Below the pieces are notes generated by a model. The model worked only from the letters and a program-made list of their open reading frames with translations, had not been told where the DNA came from and did no database searches. From an uncultured Lentisphaerota bacterium (lineage in GTDB: Bacteria > Verrucomicrobiota > Kiritimatiellia > RFP12 > UBA1067): DNA of 56,067 nucleotides. This document shows positions 1 to 7,344 of the stretch, piece after piece. A program made the position numbers and the translations under genes. Within the stretch, counting starts at the first letter, position 1. The number at the start of each line of letters is the position of its first letter. The stretch spans positions 1 to 56,067 of the forward strand of contig CAMKJU010000015.1 of assembly GCA_946413265.1 (NCBI GenBank), written 5' to 3'.

Positions 1-39
1 ACGTTGGCCGATTCGATACAGAGGCCTACTGTGGCGCAG
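1..39 (-). repeat. 39-bp cassette site, copy A
   Basis: Exact 39-bp sequence that recurs at 4556-4594 (opposite orientation) and 7259-7297 (same orientation). Read on the minus strand it starts CTGCGCCACAGTAGG and ends CGGCCAACGT, and would encode the start of the mature 'CIESANV' surface domain, running off the left edge. Similarity to the other copies stops abruptly at the CTGCGCC end. It contains a near-palindrome, ACAGTAGGCCTCTGT. Likely a recombination or gene-conversion boundary. Confidence 0.8.
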
Positions 40-85
40 GGAGAGTGGCGCGAAAATGAGCGAGGGATGCCTATGCTTGCGGGTG

Positions 86-1684
86 TTAGACACCCATCTT
101 GCGGCGAGTCTTTGCAGAGAGACTGCTTATCGGCTTGGCGTGGTTCATCTCGCGCACTTCGTGTTTTGCGGCTTTACGAGCTGCTCGACCCTTTTTGTAG
201 GACTCACCCCATGCGATAACAGCCTCCGCCGAGTGATCCAAAACCATCGCAAGCGTGTTCTTGGGCTTTTTCAGAATACGGTAAAGTGTGACAGCAGGAA
301 TGCCTGTCAGCTCCGCTGCCTTTGTCACCTCTACTGCATACGTATCGTGCTTGCACCCTTTGCGAACCTTCTTCGGATCGGGCTTGACCTTTTCCATTTC
401 GCACTCAAGAGCGTACAAATCATCCGAAAGCCGATTCAACGCTTCTTTTATGGGGGTCATTATGTCTTGTACCCTCGTCATGTATTCCCTGCGCGTACAT
501 TTCGGCATCTGCTGAAACGCCGCTTGGAACACGCGAATCCCATCGTGGATCGACCTTGTGTCTCGTGCGATATCGCGGGTGTCGAAGTTGGGGAATACTT
601 TGCACAACTCATCAAGCGTCTGATTGAAGAGACCGAATCCCAACATCATGTATGCGTAGTGGTTGCATTGAGGGGTGAAGTATTCCCTCGGCGCAAAGAG
701 CAGAAGTTTCTCCATGAACCACGGCAGATGGATTCCGTCGTATGGATTCTTGATCGAGGCGGACAGCGCGGGCGGTCCAAATCGTTTGATTGCCGAGGAG
801 CCTGTGACAATGCCGAGTTTCCCCTCGCGGTAATCAGATACCGCTCTGCTGATATTGCACGTCAGATGAAACAACTCATCATAGAACGGGTACATGACCC
901 AGCGCGGCATCTGAACGCGAATCTTATTTGAGACTTCCGTTCCACCGACAAGGCGACTCGACTTACCCCAGAGGCGTGACACCAAGTCCTTCATGAACAC
1001 ATGGCCAACCTCGTTCTCCGTATGGGCAACGATTCTCGTCACATCCATCGGCCAGTTGAGCCACGCCAACTCGTCATTGAGCCGCTCTCTTGGCGATGGG
1101 AGCGGTCCCGTCAGCTCGCTTTCGCACGGGTCCGGCCATGTCATCGGTTCATCGCTGTCGAATGAGGGTAGCTCCATCGTCTTGCCAACAAAGTCATCCC
1201 GATAGACATCATCAGCCAATGCGGTATTGGCACCGATAAAATGGCAAATGGCGTTGTAGAGTTCTCGTGCGTCATTTACGTCGCCGGAAGTGTACACGCC
1301 TTCAACCAGAGAAAATAACGTCTCTCTTGATTCAGCAACGGTGTCAAATGTCTCTATGCTATCGACGTAATGAATGTAATACTCCTGAAAACTGCGGACA
1401 TCAAATTTGAGCAGAGCGAGTTCGCGGGAAAACGCATCTGCGGCAGTCGGGTCATCGTGGAGTGCTGTGAGGATAGACTTGAAATCCGGCGACTTGGCGA
1501 CATTCAAAACATCTGCCATGACGGCGAGAAAAACGTTTCGGGAGATGAACTCGGCTGGCTTGATCGTTTTTGCGTAAACCTTATCCGTCAACTCAACTTC
1601 CAGTTCAGCGGCATTCCATGCGCAGTCAATAGTTCCTCTGACGGCCTTGATGCGCGACAAGACCTTTTGCGTCGCCTCATTCAT
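86..1684 (-). CDS. Putative DNA-binding protein, 532 aa, unknown function
   Basis: The family is not recognised. The long N-terminal part (about residues 1-430) is predicted alpha-helical and has no motif I can name. The last 90 residues (from 'VRKGCKHD' onward) resemble the C-terminus of the protein encoded at 8420-9184. Both have a K/R-rich 'RKGCK.D' start, a helix-turn-helix-like segment (here 'TGIPAVTLYRILKKPK') and a conserved 'EVREMN' end, so a DNA-binding role is inferred. I chose the ATG at 1684 because it lies 7 nt after the preceding stop with AGGTG upstream; the longer frame to 2059 is low-complexity antisense-type sequence. It is the last gene of the leftward operon 4441-86. Confidence 0.6.
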   Translation of the reverse strand: MNEATQKVLSRIKAVRGTIDCAWNAAELEVELTDKVYAKTIKPAEFISRNVFLAVMADVLNVAKSPDFKSILTALHDDPTAADAFSRELALLKFDVRSFQEYYIHYVDSIETFDTVAESRETLFSLVEGVYTSGDVNDARELYNAICHFIGANTALADDVYRDDFVGKTMELPSFDSDEPMTWPDPCESELTGPLPSPRERLNDELAWLNWPMDVTRIVAHTENEVGHVFMKDLVSRLWGKSSRLVGGTEVSNKIRVQMPRWVMYPFYDELFHLTCNISRAVSDYREGKLGIVTGSSAIKRFGPPALSASIKNPYDGIHLPWFMEKLLLFAPREYFTPQCNHYAYMMLGFGLFNQTLDELCKVFPNFDTRDIARDTRSIHDGIRVFQAAFQQMPKCTRREYMTRVQDIMTPIKEALNRLSDDLYALECEMEKVKPDPKKVRKGCKHDTYAVEVTKAAELTGIPAVTLYRILKKPKNTLAMVLDHSAEAVIAWGESYKKGRAARKAAKHEVREMNHAKPISSLSAKTRRKMGV

Positions 1685-1691
1685 ACCACAC

Positions 1692-2552
1692 CTATTCTTC
1701 GTCGATGTCCAGCGTCGCCTCGTAGCCGCGCAGGGCGTCCGGGAGCGGGAGCGGGTAGATGCCCATCGACTGTAACTGCGCGTTGGCCTTGAGCCAATAG
1801 CCGTATGCTTCCGACTTGTCGGACTTTTTGCCGGATGCGGGGGCGCAGAGTCGGGCAAGGTGCTTCTCCGCTTTCTCGCGGTAGGCGACTTCGAGTTTCT
1901 GCCGCTTCGCGAGCTCTTCAAGATAGCCGTCGATGTCGCCGCCGTCAGCAAGGTAGGCGCGGAGGTCGCTTTTGATCTTGGCGACGATTCGCTTGAGGTC
2001 TGCCGTCTCGGTGAAGTCCGTCTCCGCGATGCGGATTGGTTCGCGCAGGGAGGCCTCAAATTCGGCGTCTGTGGGGCGTGTGGTGGCGAGCGCGGGCACA
2101 GGCCGCCCCGGCTCGGCGAACGCCGCCATGAGCCGTTCTGCGGCGTTTGTGAACGACTTGGCGGCGGCCTCGATGCGCTGGCGGTCGCCGTTTATCGCCT
2201 GACGCGCCAGCGGTTTGGCGTTGCGGTAGGCGACGGGGGGCGTGGGGGCGACCGTCGGGGGCGACGCGATGGGGGCATCGCGCTCTACCGGCGGCGGTCG
2301 CGGGGCGACTCGCCCTACCAGATAAACGGCGAGTCCGGCGGCGAGCGCGGCAGCGACAATCGATGCCGCCACGACGCGCTTGCGAACGCCGCGAATCTCG
2401 CCGTTCGCCTTTGACCCGTCGGCGGCGACCACCTTGATCGCCTTGATGCCCTGTGCGCGAAGAGTCTCAAACACCTCTTCTCTCGAAGAGGCGTTCATGG
2501 AATCCTCGTGGCGGACTCCGTCCGGGGTCTTATAGGCGTAGGTGTATTTCAC
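1692..2552 (-). CDS. Membrane-anchored protein with GspF-like N-terminal domain, 286 aa
   Basis: Residues 1-45 form a small alpha/beta module ('YKTPDGVRHEDSM' then 'EEVFETLRAQGIKAIKV') that resembles the N-terminal domain of type II secretion GspF proteins. One membrane segment follows at about residues 58-82, then a proline-rich stretch (about 84-110) and a helical region to the C-terminus. The GTG start at 2552 directly abuts the stop of the upstream gene, so translation is probably coupled. The same N-terminal module starts the protein at 3428-4441 and appears near the C-terminus of the Cas12a-like protein at 53524. The proline-rich stretch is encoded by a dispersed palindromic repeat (GGTCGCGGGGCGAC). 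Function unknown. Confidence 0.6.
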   Translation of the reverse strand: MKYTYAYKTPDGVRHEDSMNASSREEVFETLRAQGIKAIKVVAADGSKANGEIRGVRKRVVAASIVAAALAAGLAVYLVGRVAPRPPPVERDAPIASPPTVAPTPPVAYRNAKPLARQAINGDRQRIEAAAKSFTNAAERLMAAFAEPGRPVPALATTRPTDAEFEASLREPIRIAETDFTETADLKRIVAKIKSDLRAYLADGGDIDGYLEELAKRQKLEVAYREKAEKHLARLCAPASGKKSDKSEAYGYWLKANAQLQSMGIYPLPLPDALRGYEATLDIDEE

Positions 2553-3428
2553 TTACTTCTTCTTCGGCGAAGGGATCGGCAGGGCGTTTGCGGGACCACG
2601 CTCCTTGGTGGCGTTGATGTCTTCCCAGATAGCCTTCTGCACATCATTCGTCGGCGCGGGAGCCCAGCCCTCGCGGCAGGCCTTGCGGTAGGTCGATTCG
2701 ATGTAGGGGATCACGCCAAGCTGCTTGAGGTAGGGCGAGCAGCGGTTGATCACGTCAATCGGAAGCTCCGCGACGGGCGAATCATCGAGCTGCGCGGGGT
2801 TGCCGATGAAGCCGGTGAGCGGGTTGTTGTACTCGCTGCCGATGCCGCCGCAGAGGTAGCAGAACGCACGGAGCAGCTCCATCTGGGTGCGGCTCTTCAC
2901 GTTCTTGTCCTTGAACTTGCCGATGTTCACCTTCGCCCACTTGTCCTCCGGCGCGACGAGGATCGCCGGATCGGTCGCGTTGTCAACCACGATCACGACG
3001 GCCTTCGCGTCGTTGCCGAGAAGGTACTTGTTCACGTCCGCTACGTCCTCCGCCTTCGCGTCGAGCGTGTCGATCCTCACGCGCAGGTACTTGCCGAGCA
3101 CGTTCATCGTCTTGGCGATGTCCTTTGTCTCGACCGTCTGCTGGAGGTTCGCATACACCACGCGCCCCTTGCCCTCGGTCTTGCGGACGATGCCGCCCGC
3201 GTAGGCGATACGAGCCGCCCGCTGCTTCTCGCGGTATGCCTCGCGCTGGGCCGGGGGCAGGGCCTCGATGGCGGCCTTGCGCTTGGCGTAGAACTCCTTA
3301 AGCTCGTCCTTGGACATCTGGTTCATGGGCTTTTCCATGACCGGGATCGTGGGGAACTCCGGGTCTGGGGCTCCGAACGTCATTGCCGCGCACAGGGCTG
3401 CGGCTGCGATGAAGAGTATTTTTTTCAT
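2553..3428 (-). CDS. Secreted protein of unknown function, 291 aa
   Basis: The N-terminus 'MKKILFIAAAALCAAMTFGA' is a clear Sec signal peptide with cleavage expected near residue 20. The mature protein is charged and mostly helical, with a beta-rich middle ('KAVVIVVDNATDPAILV' around residues 143-159) and two cysteines near residues 194-197. I recognise no enzyme motif. It overlaps the upstream gene by one base and abuts the downstream gene, so it belongs to the 4441-86 operon with two membrane-anchored proteins; a shared envelope role is likely but not shown. Confidence 0.6.
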   Translation of the reverse strand: MKKILFIAAAALCAAMTFGAPDPEFPTIPVMEKPMNQMSKDELKEFYAKRKAAIEALPPAQREAYREKQRAARIAYAGGIVRKTEGKGRVVYANLQQTVETKDIAKTMNVLGKYLRVRIDTLDAKAEDVADVNKYLLGNDAKAVVIVVDNATDPAILVAPEDKWAKVNIGKFKDKNVKSRTQMELLRAFCYLCGGIGSEYNNPLTGFIGNPAQLDDSPVAELPIDVINRCSPYLKQLGVIPYIESTYRKACREGWAPAPTNDVQKAIWEDINATKERGPANALPIPSPKKK

Positions 3429-4441
3429 TAGTTGTTACCTCCGTTAGATTGTTCGCCGTTGGCGGTGCCGTTCTGCTCGGCCTCCTTGGCCTCGCGCATC
3501 TTGCGGTAGCGTTCGAGCTGGTAGTACGTGGCCCTCGGAACCTTGAGCGGCGAGCAGCCCTTGGCTTCAAGCATCTTGTTCGACGCTTCGATGAACTTGT
3601 CGTATTCCTCTGCGGTGAACTCGCCGCTCTTGCGGATCTGGCGCAGCTCCTGTTCGAGGTCGCGCTTGTACTGCCCCATCTCGATCAACTGGTCGAACTG
3701 CTCCTGCATGACCTGTCCGAAGGTCTTGTTCTCCTCGCGCATGACCTTCTGAATCTCCTTCTTGATCTCGCGCACCTGCTCCCGGAGCTGACGGTTGTAC
3801 TCGTTGTCCTGACCCTCCGCGAGCGCAACATCCTCCGTGAGCGACTTCTCGAAGTCTCGTCCGATCTTGTCGAAGCGCAGACCGCCCTCCATTTGAGTGC
3901 CGGGGACGATTTCAAGAAAGCCGCCGATCAGATCGTCGCTGTCGTACTTGAACTTCTGCGGGGGCTCCGGCTTGCGCGGAATGACGCGGCGCGGATACTT
4001 CTTCGCCGTGGAGGGTGCCTTGCGCGGATTCGGCTGGGGGGCTTCCGGCTCGACCTTGGTCTCGACTGGCGTGGGCGCGGGCTTCTCCACCTTGTTGGTT
4101 TCGGCGACGGGCTTGACGGCCTTCGGCTTGACGGGCTTGACCTCTTTGATCTTCTTCGGCTTTTGCTCTACGCCGTCCTTTGGCGCGGGCTTGCCGTCCA
4201 TGAAGAAGAACCATGCGCCAATCGCCAGCGCAACCACGACAACGCCCGCGACAATGCCACGTACAGCCGAAGGACTCCTGCCGCCCGACGGCTTGCGCTC
4301 CTTAACCGCGCCCTCGCGCACGGAGAGGGCGGAAATGCCGCGCTTCTTCAGCTCCGGCCACAAGGCGGCCCTGTTAGGAACGTCAAGCACGAGCGACTTT
4401 GTATCGCCCGACTTGTCCCTGTATTTGACTGTAAAATTCAT
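3428..4441 (-). CDS. Membrane-anchored protein with GspF-like N-terminal domain and coiled coil, 337 aa
   Basis: Residues 1-45 ('MNFTVKYRDKSGDTKSL' to 'LWPELKKRGISALSV') form the same small module as the protein at 1692-2552. One membrane helix follows at about residues 62-80 ('GIVAGVVVVALAIGAWFFF'), then a Lys/Pro/Val-rich linker typical of periplasm-spanning proteins (about 83-165), and a long charged coiled coil (about 195-320). First gene of the leftward operon: SD-like GGAGAAAAGAAG precedes the ATG and an extended -10 promoter lies at 4473-4481. The architecture suggests an envelope-spanning scaffold. The family is unknown to me. Confidence 0.6.
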   Translation of the reverse strand: MNFTVKYRDKSGDTKSLVLDVPNRAALWPELKKRGISALSVREGAVKERKPSGGRSPSAVRGIVAGVVVVALAIGAWFFFMDGKPAPKDGVEQKPKKIKEVKPVKPKAVKPVAETNKVEKPAPTPVETKVEPEAPQPNPRKAPSTAKKYPRRVIPRKPEPPQKFKYDSDDLIGGFLEIVPGTQMEGGLRFDKIGRDFEKSLTEDVALAEGQDNEYNRQLREQVREIKKEIQKVMREENKTFGQVMQEQFDQLIEMGQYKRDLEQELRQIRKSGEFTAEEYDKFIEASNKMLEAKGCSPLKVPRATYYQLERYRKMREAKEAEQNGTANGEQSNGGNN

Positions 4442-4472
4442 CTTCTTTTCTCCGCTCGAAAAAACAACCTCT

Positions 4473-4501
4473 ATTATACCATTTTTCGCCCCGTTTCGGT
4501 A
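4473..4501 (-). promoter_or_regulatory. Extended -10 promoter of the leftward operon
   Basis: On the minus strand the sequence TGGTATAAT forms an extended -10 (TATAAT at 4478-4473) about 30 bases upstream of the 4441 start. The -35 position 17 bp upstream (TACCGA) is weak, which an extended -10 can offset. The same TGnTATAAT form recurs at 9252 and 53398. Confidence 0.55.
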
Positions 4502-4555
4502 GGGGGTAATTTTGCCATAAATTCAATTCCACCCTTATTTTCTAACGTCATCCTT

Positions 4556-4594
4556 CTGCGCCACAGTAGGCCTCTGTATCGAATCGGCCAACGT
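4556..4594 (+). repeat. 39-bp cassette site, copy B
   Basis: Exact copy of the 39-bp site, oriented rightward. It sits at the broken 5' end of the cassette gene that follows and encodes 'CATVGLCIESANV' in the frame of that gene. Downstream of the site the two cassettes differ at many synonymous positions, while the site itself is identical, which points to selection or recent exchange at the site. Confidence 0.85.
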
Positions 4595-5270
4595 GGTTGG
4601 CTACCAAAACAAGGCGGTTCGCAAGAACCTCTCACAGCAGGTTTGTACGTTCGATCAGATCGGCGTTGCCGATGGTGCGCTCGACATCCAGAACCTTCTG
4701 CCCGTCGATGGCGAGGGCGAGGCTGTTGGTGATGGCGAGGCTACGATTCAGTTCATCACGGATCGCGGCAAACTGACCACCCAGTATTCCTACTACCTTG
4801 CAAAGGAGCTGAGTCAGGCGCAGACCGAACCCGGCTGGTATGACGATGACGAAGAAGAGGCTGATTACTCTTTTGCGTCTGGCGAGGCGTTTCAGGTGTA
4901 CGCTGCCTCGGCAATCAACTTTGTGTATTCTGGTGAAGTCAACATGGCCGAGACAGATGTCCCGTTCCGCAAGAACCTTTCATTTGCGGCGAACATCCGT
5001 CCCACGGTTGTAGACATTCAGGACATCATTCCAGTTGATGGCGAAGGCGAGGCAATCGGTGACGGCGATATCACGATTCAGATTTTCTCTGATCGCGGCA
5101 AGATCCAAACGCAGTACAGCTACTATCTCGCTAAAGAGTTGAGCCAGACGCAGACGGAGCCGGGTTGGTATGATGATGACGAGGAATATGCCGATAAGGA
5201 ATTTACGGCAGGCGAAGGCTTCAAGCTCTATGCGGCATCCGCTGGCTACCTTCGGTTCCCCGAACTCTAA
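4557..5270 (+). CDS. Headless surface-protein cassette gene with two tandem domains
   Basis: The frame opens inside the 39-bp site and has no ATG or signal peptide; a TAA closes it upstream at 4518. The first usable alternative start is GTG 4593. The product begins 'CIESANVVGYQNKAVRK' and contains two about 100-aa repeats (around residues 15-125 and 126-237), each with 'D.QN/D.(L/I)PVDGEGEA.GDG' and an acidic 'EPGWYDDDEE' motif. Such 'ESANVVGYQ' proteins are usually secreted in Verrucomicrobiota-like bacteria and here lack exactly the leader. Either a silent cassette waiting to be joined to an expressed leader, or a pseudogene. It is followed by a PEP-CTERM gene with its own ribosome binding site. 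Confidence 0.65.
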   Translation, partial: CATVGLCIESANVVGYQNKAVRKNLSQQVCTFDQIGVADGALDIQNLLPVDGEGEAVGDGEATIQFITDRGKLTTQYSYYLAKELSQAQTEPGWYDDDEEEADYSFASGEAFQVYAASAINFVYSGEVNMAETDVPFRKNLSFAANIRPTVVDIQDIIPVDGEGEAIGDGDITIQIFSDRGKIQTQYSYYLAKELSQTQTEPGWYDDDEEYADKEFTAGEGFKLYAASAGYLRFPEL

Positions 5271-5332
5271 AACGATTTTGTGCGGTGCGTAGTGTGCCGT
5301 GCAGAAACTGAAAACGAAAAAGGAAAACAAAA

Positions 5333-5893
5333 ATGAAGAAACTAATGTTGATGCTTGCGGCGGTCGCTATTGCGGCTTGCACACAGGCGGCATCCGTCAA
5401 CTGGACTTGCTCGGATGTCTATGCTGGCAACACGTCAGATACCGTGTCTGGCGTGGCCTACTTCCTGACCACGGATATGCTCTCCTACAGCGACGCCCAG
5501 GCGCTTGCTGGCAAGGGTGCTGATGCCATCACCACGGCACTCGGCTCGGCATATTCGTATTCGGGTTCTGCTGGCAAGTTCACGGTCAAGGCTGCGAACG
5601 CCGTTGATAACGCGACGCTTGGTCTTCAGGACGGCAAGGATTATTCCGCCTATCTGATGATCTTCGACACGGCAACGATCACTGACGCATCCAATTTCTA
5701 CTTGACCGAAACGAAGTCCTTGAGCACTTTGTCCGGTGCGGACGATTCGGCCAAGGTTTCGTGGGGCAGCCAGTACAGCAACACGACCGCTGCTGGCGGT
5801 TGGTCTTCTGCCTCTGCTGTTCCGGAACCGACGAGCGGGCTTCTGCTCCTCATGGGCATGGCCGGTCTTGCGCTCCGCCGCAAGCGCGCCTAA
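5333..5893 (+). CDS. PEP-CTERM sorted surface protein, 186 aa
   Basis: It has an N-terminal signal peptide ('MKKLMLMLAAVAIAACTQA') and ends with a full PEP-CTERM signal: VPEP at about residue 164, a hydrophobic helix and a terminal RRKR. PEP-CTERM proteins are exported and processed by an exosortase, typically into the envelope or extracellular matrix. The body is a small beta-rich Ala/Ser/Thr domain. The leader before the ATG (GTGCCGTGCAGAAACTGA..AAAAAGGAAAA) is nearly identical to that of the paralogue at 5971-6513, so both were copied together with their 5' region. Confidence 0.85.
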   Translation: MKKLMLMLAAVAIAACTQAASVNWTCSDVYAGNTSDTVSGVAYFLTTDMLSYSDAQALAGKGADAITTALGSAYSYSGSAGKFTVKAANAVDNATLGLQDGKDYSAYLMIFDTATITDASNFYLTETKSLSTLSGADDSAKVSWGSQYSNTTAAGGWSSASAVPEPTSGLLLLMGMAGLALRRKRA

Positions 5894-5915
5894 TGCGTAG
5901 CAACGCATGAACGCA

Positions 5916-5953
5916 AAGAAGCCGTCCTCTTTCGAGGGCGGCTTCTTCGTCTT
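5916..5953. terminator. Bidirectional terminator between convergent cassettes
   Basis: A 14-bp stem (AAGAAGCCGTCCTC with GAGGGCGGCTTCTT, one wobble) and a TTTC loop, followed by CGTCTTT. It lies between the convergent PEP-CTERM genes and can serve both. Confidence 0.8.
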
Positions 5954-5970
5954 TATCTGATCGTGTCAGA

Positions 5971-6513
5971 TTACGCACGACGGCGGCGCAGGGCGAGGCC
6001 CGCGAGGCCGACGAGCATTAGCAGACCAGAGGTCGGCTCCGGGACAGGGCTGACGCTTGTCCATGCGCCAGCGGCCTGCGAAGCCGTGGACTGCGAACCC
6101 CATTTGATCTGGGCCGTCTCGGTACCCGAATAGGTTGTGACAGATTTCACCTCGGTCATGTAGTAGTGCGACGCATCCGTGATCGTCGAGGTGTCGAATA
6201 CCACGAGGTATGCTTGCTGCGCTGTCGCATCTGCAAGCCCCAGCGTGGCGTTATCGACTGCGGCGGATGTGTACTTACCGGCAGTTTCAGGAGACCAGCT
6301 GTACGCACCGCTCAACGCGGTTGTCCATTCGGATGCCTTGGTGAACGCCTTTGCGTCGCTCTGCGAGAGCGTTGCGGCATTCACGAAGTAGGCAATACCA
6401 TCAATGGCGTTACCACTTCCATCCTTGACATTGGTGCAAGTCCATGACACCGATGCCGCCTGTGTGCAAGCCGCAACAGCGACCGCCGCAAGCATAAACA
6501 TTAGTTTCTTCAT
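5971..6513 (-). CDS. PEP-CTERM sorted surface protein, 180 aa
   Basis: Paralogue of the protein at 5333-5893, with the same signal peptide ('MKKLMFMLAAVAVAACTQA') and a C-terminal VPEP, hydrophobic helix and RRRR. I chose the ATG at 6513 because the signal peptide begins there and AAAAAGGAAAA lies upstream; the frame extends to 6567 through the conserved leader. The body differs from its paralogue in the first 60 residues but keeps the spacing of 'DNATLGL', 'F(D)TATITDAS' and 'WGSQ' motifs, so the two are divergent alleles or cassette variants. Confidence 0.85.
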   Translation of the reverse strand: MKKLMFMLAAVAVAACTQAASVSWTCTNVKDGSGNAIDGIAYFVNAATLSQSDAKAFTKASEWTTALSGAYSWSPETAGKYTSAAVDNATLGLADATAQQAYLVVFDTSTITDASHYYMTEVKSVTTYSGTETAQIKWGSQSTASQAAGAWTSVSPVPEPTSGLLMLVGLAGLALRRRRA

Positions 6514-6576
6514 TTTCGTTTTTCCTTTTTCTTGTTCAGTTTCTGCACGGCACACTATGCACCGCACAAAATTGTT

Positions 6577-7296
6577 TTACATCTCCGGGAAGCGAAGGTA
6601 TCCGGCTTGCGCCGCATTAATCTTAAAGCCTTCACCGGCACCGAATGTGTAGTCAGCCAACTCGTCCTCCATTTCGTCGTACCACCCGGCAGGGGTGTCA
6701 TCATCGTACTCGTCTTTGCCATAGTAGGCATATGAGAACTGAAGGACACCGAGCGGAGAAGAGAATTGAATGTTAATATCACCGTCGCCGATGTATTCCG
6801 CATTTTCATCGTTGCTATCAACAGGAATGATGTCCTGAATGTCAACGGCAGTAGGACGGATGTTGCCCTGCATGGAGAGATACTGACGGAACGGGACGTC
6901 AGTCTCGGCCATGTTCACCTCGCCAGAATACAGGAAGTTACAGGCAGTTCCCGCGTTCACTTGGAAGCCCTCGCCGGGATTGAAAGTGAAGTCGGAAATG
7001 AGTTCATCCTCCATTTCGTCATACCAACCAGCCGGCGTATCGTCATCGTACTCATCCTTGCCGTAATAGGCGTAGCTTGTCTGAAGGGCTCCCAGCGGGC
7101 TCTTGAACTGGATATTGATTTCGCCATCACCGATATACTCGCCCTCGCCATCGATGGGGATGAGTTTGGCAAGTTCCAAACCGCCGCCACCGACTGCATC
7201 GAAGGTGCAGACCTGCTGCGACAGGAACTGACGCACTGCCTTATTCTGGTAGCCGACTACGTTGGCCGATTCGATACAGAGGCCTACTGTGGCGCA
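6577..7296 (-). CDS. Headless surface-protein cassette gene, second copy
   Basis: Mirror-image counterpart of 4557-5270. The frame opens in the 39-bp site at 7297, with a TGA just upstream and no ATG; GTG 7236 is the nearest alternative start. The product reads 'CIESANVVGYQNKAVRQ', then two about 100-aa repeats with 'IPVDGEGEYIGDG'-type and 'TPAGWYDEMEDEL' motifs. Sequence differs from the first cassette at many synonymous and some amino-acid positions, so the copies are not a recent inverted duplication. Likely a silent cassette or a pseudogene; the PEP-CTERM gene at 6513-5971 follows it. Confidence 0.65.
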   Translation of the reverse strand, partial: CATVGLCIESANVVGYQNKAVRQFLSQQVCTFDAVGGGGLELAKLIPIDGEGEYIGDGEINIQFKSPLGALQTSYAYYGKDEYDDDTPAGWYDEMEDELISDFTFNPGEGFQVNAGTACNFLYSGEVNMAETDVPFRQYLSMQGNIRPTAVDIQDIIPVDSNDENAEYIGDGDINIQFSSPLGVLQFSYAYYGKDEYDDDTPAGWYDEMEDELADYTFGAGEGFKINAAQAGYLRFPEM

Positions 7297-7297
7297 G
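7259..7297 (-). repeat. 39-bp cassette site, copy C
   Basis: Exact copy of the 39-bp site, oriented leftward and inverted relative to copy B, so that 4556-7297 is flanked by inverted sites. It lies only about 50 bp from the end of the tyrosine recombinase gene. Confidence 0.85.
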
Positions 7298-7302
7298 AGT
7301 GG

Positions 7303-7337
7303 TCAGGAGCGGTCGCGCAGGGCGCGACCGCTCCTGA
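7303..7337 (-). terminator. Strong hairpin after the recombinase gene
   Basis: A perfect 16-bp stem (TCAGGAGCGGTCGCGC with its complement) and a 3-base loop lie just past the recombinase stop. There is no long U-tract. The stem resembles the dispersed GGTCGCGGGGCGACC palindrome family found elsewhere in the window, so it may be a repeat doing double duty. Confidence 0.6.
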
Positions 7338-7344
7338 AAGGGGT

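Noticed and set aside
56..931. Rightward ORF of about 290 aa opposite the first gene
   Set aside because: It mirrors the codon structure of the leftward gene at 86-1684 and has no ribosome binding site or recognisable protein pattern.
3018..3100. Protospacer for the bases after the handle (CAAGTACC...)
   Set aside because: CAAGTACC occurs on the minus strand at 3030-3023 and 3093-3086, but the match stops after 8 bases and reflects common codons; no TTTV-type PAM is next to it.
4557..7296. Diversity-generating retroelement behind the surface-protein variation
   Set aside because: No reverse transcriptase gene, and differences between cassettes are not focused on adenines.
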